Below, one piece after another: positions 61,624 to 64,000 of a DNA stretch of 64,000 bases. Source of the DNA: Thiopontia sp013349825 (lineage in GTDB: Bacteria > Pseudomonadota > Gammaproteobacteria > GCF-002020875); contig CAXCCG010000002.1 in NCBI GenBank assembly GCA_963981015.1, positions 1 to 64,000 on the forward strand. The letters run 5' to 3'. The translations under genes and the position numbers were made by a program. Each line of letters opens with the position of its first letter. The stretch's first letter is position 1. The notes beneath the pieces were generated by a model. The model did no database searches. It was given only the letters and a program-made list of their open reading frames with translations, and had not been told where the DNA came from.

Positions 61624-63408
61624 TTAGCAACTACTCATATGACGCTGCAGCCAATATTCCGTAAGTGTCAACTGCCATAACTTGCTTCCCTGAATACGGG
61701 TAAAACTATTCTCAGCAGTTGGGTTGGCCAGCAATTTATCAATATAACTACGCTGATAAAGCCCCCGTTCACGACACGCCTGAGAACATAGAATATCTTG
61801 CATAAATTCCAGAAATTCACCACGTACATATTTAAGTGCAGGCATCGGAAAATACCCTTTGGGCCGATCAATCACCGAGTCAGGCAACAGTCCGCGAGAG
61901 ATCAACTTGAGTGGCCCCTTCCCCTGATGTTTCAGTTTCAATGCCGGAGGAATCTGGGCCGCTAACTCCACCAGCTGGTGATCCAGGAATGGTACCCTCG
62001 CCTCTAACCCCCAAGCCATGGTCATGTTATCAACCCGCTTGACCGGATCATCAACCACCAGTGTAGTGGTATCTGCCCGCAACACTTGGTCCAGATACTC
62101 ATCTGCCCCAGCTCTCTCCAGCAACTCCTGCATCAGTACAGCAGTATGATCTTCACCCTGATATGGCTCTGCAAGCAGCTCCATCATCTCCGGGTGGTCT
62201 CGGTCAAAATAAAATTGACGAAAACGGTCCACCGGAGAACCTGTAGCACCCTCCATCAGCGGATACCAAAAGTAGCCTGCGAACACCTCATCTGCACCCT
62301 GACCACTCAATACTACACTCACCTCTTGCGAAACCTGCTCCGCTAACAGATAGAAACCAATCGCATCCTGACCAAACATCGGCTCTGACATCGCATCCAC
62401 CGCCTCAGTCAATCTTGGCAATGCCTGATCATTTGGGATTATAATTTTCTGATGCCGGGTCTGGAATCGCTCCACAACCGCGTCAGAGTACTCAAATTCA
62501 CTTCCACGCTCCTCTGGCGAATCCTCAAAGCCAATCGAGAAGGTACGAATATCTCTGTGGCCCGCCTCAGCCAACATCCCCACCAACAGACTGGAGTCGA
62601 GTCCACCCGAGAGCAAGACACCAACAGGCACATCGGAAGCGGCACGCCGCCGCTCAACCGCCTGCATCAGTGATTCACGAACCGCCTCAGCCCACTCCCA
62701 TTCACTCTTTGCCTCTACAGGGCGCTGTGCTGTTAATGACCAATAACGATGCTGCTCTGTTAAGCCATCCGCATGGATGGTTTTCCAGTGGGCAGGCTCC
62801 ATTTTATGAACTTCACGAAACAGTGTACGCGGTGCCGGTACCACAGCATGTAGAGAAAAATGGTGGTGCAGTGCCAGCGGATCAAATTGAGTATCCACTC
62901 CTCCCGCAGCCAGTAATGCAGGAAGCGTGGAGGCAAACAGGAGTCGTTTACCATCTTGAGTCCAGTAAAGTGGTTTGATACCCATCCGGTCACGCACCAG
63001 ATGTAGCTGCTTAGCACGTTGGTCCCAAAGTGCAAAGGCAAACATTCCTGCAAAACGTTCTACACACGCCTGCCCCCAAGCATGAAAGGATTTCAGGATA
63101 ACTTCCGTATCACCCGTGGAGGTAAAGTGGTACCCAAGCCCTTTCAACTCCTCTCTGAGTTCACGAAAATTGTAGATCGTGCCATTAAAAACGATAGTGA
63201 ACGCCAGCTCAGAATCAACCATCGGTTGATGTCCTCGCTCTGAGAGGTCGAGGATTGAGAGGCGGCGATGCCCAAACTGTAACGGCCCCTGCTGCCACAC
63301 CCCTTCATCATCGGGCCCTCTGGGTCGCAATGGCTGCAACATTTTCCGGATGGTCACCGAATCCGGTGCCATACCATCCAATCTTAATTCTCCACAAATT
63401 CCACACAT
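61624..63408 (-). CDS. AsnB-family amidotransferase, probably N-acetylglutaminylglutamine amide (NAGGN) synthase AsnO-type
   Basis: A 594-residue glutamine-dependent amidotransferase. The ATG at 63408 gives MCGICGELRLDG, so Cys2 is the GATase II nucleophile; PRGPDDEG, FNGTIYNFRE and GDTEVILKSFHAWG follow. The synthetase domain has the PP-loop VLLSGGLDSSLLVGML and SGQGADEVFAGYFWYPLM. The stretch LHHHFSLHAVVPAPRTLF is typical of the TIGR03104 group, which amidates the dipeptide osmolyte NAGGN, rather than of plain asparagine synthetase. The usual partner (ngg, GNAT/ATP-grasp) is not next to it. Function is likely but not certain. Confidence 0.75.
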   Translation of the reverse strand: MCGICGELRLDGMAPDSVTIRKMLQPLRPRGPDDEGVWQQGPLQFGHRRLSILDLSERGHQPMVDSELAFTIVFNGTIYNFRELREELKGLGYHFTSTGDTEVILKSFHAWGQACVERFAGMFAFALWDQRAKQLHLVRDRMGIKPLYWTQDGKRLLFASTLPALLAAGGVDTQFDPLALHHHFSLHAVVPAPRTLFREVHKMEPAHWKTIHADGLTEQHRYWSLTAQRPVEAKSEWEWAEAVRESLMQAVERRRAASDVPVGVLLSGGLDSSLLVGMLAEAGHRDIRTFSIGFEDSPEERGSEFEYSDAVVERFQTRHQKIIIPNDQALPRLTEAVDAMSEPMFGQDAIGFYLLAEQVSQEVSVVLSGQGADEVFAGYFWYPLMEGATGSPVDRFRQFYFDRDHPEMMELLAEPYQGEDHTAVLMQELLERAGADEYLDQVLRADTTTLVVDDPVKRVDNMTMAWGLEARVPFLDHQLVELAAQIPPALKLKHQGKGPLKLISRGLLPDSVIDRPKGYFPMPALKYVRGEFLEFMQDILCSQACRERGLYQRSYIDKLLANPTAENSFTRIQGSKLWQLTLTEYWLQRHMSSC

Positions 63409-63434
63409 GCGATGAATTGACGGTAATCTGTGCG

Positions 63435-64000
63435 CTAGTACCGCACCAAACTCTCTACTTTGAGCCACTCATCGTAGATTTTTTTCAATCTGAGCGCCTC
63501 TTTCTTGTCGCTCGCACTGTAGTCACGGAGGAGATAGTAGGTCTTTGAACCCTGCTGAACCGTCACGATCTGAAGCTTGAAGCTGGACTCCCCTAAATCT
63601 TTAACGATAGCATCAGCTCTTTTTTTGTTGGTAAATGCACCTACCTGAACATGGTTGTGACCCAGCTTTGACTCTCTCTTTTTAGCAGCTACCGGAGCAA
63701 CCGGAGTGACCGCCTGTTTTTGAGGCTTCACATCGGCAACGGCTCTCTCTGTAATTTTAGCTACAGGCAACTCTGACTTAGAGATCGATTGTTCCATCAG
63801 AATCCGCTCTTTTTCTGACTCAACGGTTTCCATACTACCACTCACCTTCTCATCCACATGTACTGTTTCAACCATCTTCTGTTGAGGCGGTTCCGATTGT
63901 GGCACTACAGATTTTTCGGTCATGGATGCAACCGATGAACCCTGTTTAACGGACTCTATTGGCTCAACGGAATCAATCACACTCTCAACAGGGCTGGACT
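63435..64000 (-). CDS. SPOR-domain protein, C-terminal part
   Basis: About 188 residues are inside the window and the reading frame stays open to the right edge, so the 5' end is missing. A low-complexity, charged, Pro/Lys/Glu-rich linker leads to a C-terminal SPOR domain (HVQVGAFTNKKRADAIVKDL to ALRLKKIYDEWLKV, about the last 75 residues). SPOR domains bind denuded septal peptidoglycan. The N-terminal domain, and so the protein's identity (DamX-like or other), cannot be seen. It ends 26 bases before the amidotransferase start. Confidence 0.8.
   Translation of the reverse strand, partial: SSPVESVIDSVEPIESVKQGSSVASMTEKSVVPQSEPPQQKMVETVHVDEKVSGSMETVESEKERILMEQSISKSELPVAKITERAVADVKPQKQAVTPVAPVAAKKRESKLGHNHVQVGAFTNKKRADAIVKDLGESSFKLQIVTVQQGSKTYYLLRDYSASDKKEALRLKKIYDEWLKVESLVRY

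Overview
The window is about 64 kb of ordinary-looking, dense gammaproteobacterial core chromosome. Most genes lie on the minus strand. The gene orders match Pseudomonas, E. coli and Chromatiales-like genomes: rpsT/murJ-ribF-ileS-lspA; leuS-lptE-holA...nadD-rsfS-rlmH-maf-rng-yhdP-tldD-pmbA; the dcw cell-wall/division cluster; rsmI-rnpB; yraN; dolP; sspA-sspB; and petABC. The m-DAP type MurE, LptE, RfaH, DolP and a class A RNase P RNA fit a Gram-negative gammaproteobacterium with an aerobic or otherwise bc1-dependent respiratory chain. A free-living or symbiotic sulfur-oxidising lineage is possible, but that is inference only. No tRNA, rRNA, CRISPR array, phage or intact insertion sequence was seen.

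Layout. 1-1.1 kb: the end of a surface-polysaccharide locus (Wzz-type protein and the start of a secreted protein), with an RfaH paralogue divergent from it. 1.8-9.9 kb: clpB, rimO, a zinc peptidase, a DUF302 lipoprotein, sixA, rsmJ and a nitronate-monooxygenase-like flavoprotein. 9.9-16.4 kb: lspA, ileS, ribF, murJ and, divergently, rpsT with a strong terminator. 16.6-32.5 kb: a long minus-strand run from leuS to pmbA. 32.7-33.2 kb: a YbeL-like zinc-ribbon protein. 33.2-35.6 kb: a response regulator with TPR-like repeats and a small histidine kinase. 35.7-53.5 kb: the dcw cluster. 53.9-63.4 kb: rnpB, rsmI, yraN, dolP, a GlcD-like FAD oxidase, sspB, sspA, petC, petB, petA and an AsnB-family amidotransferase. 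63.4-64 kb: the C-terminus of a SPOR-domain protein.

The most unusual architecture is in the dcw cluster. ftsZ is not at the 3' end after ftsA. It is the first gene, between rnpB and mraZ. Just upstream of ftsZ, and not upstream of mraZ, is a promoter overlapped by five TGG units spaced exactly 10 bp apart. This closely resembles the TGGGN-N5 operator array bound by MraZ. The slot after ftsA holds a REC-TPR response regulator and kinase pair instead. FtsZ synthesis may therefore be placed directly under the MraZ-controlled promoter.

A second theme is a family of small palindromic or half-palindromic elements with ends like GAGCTTGTCCGAGAATAG. One full copy supplies the ribosome-binding site, start codon and first 17 codons of rsmJ. 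Two other copies end exactly on the stop codon of the neighbouring gene. A solo arm sits beside the relocated ftsZ.
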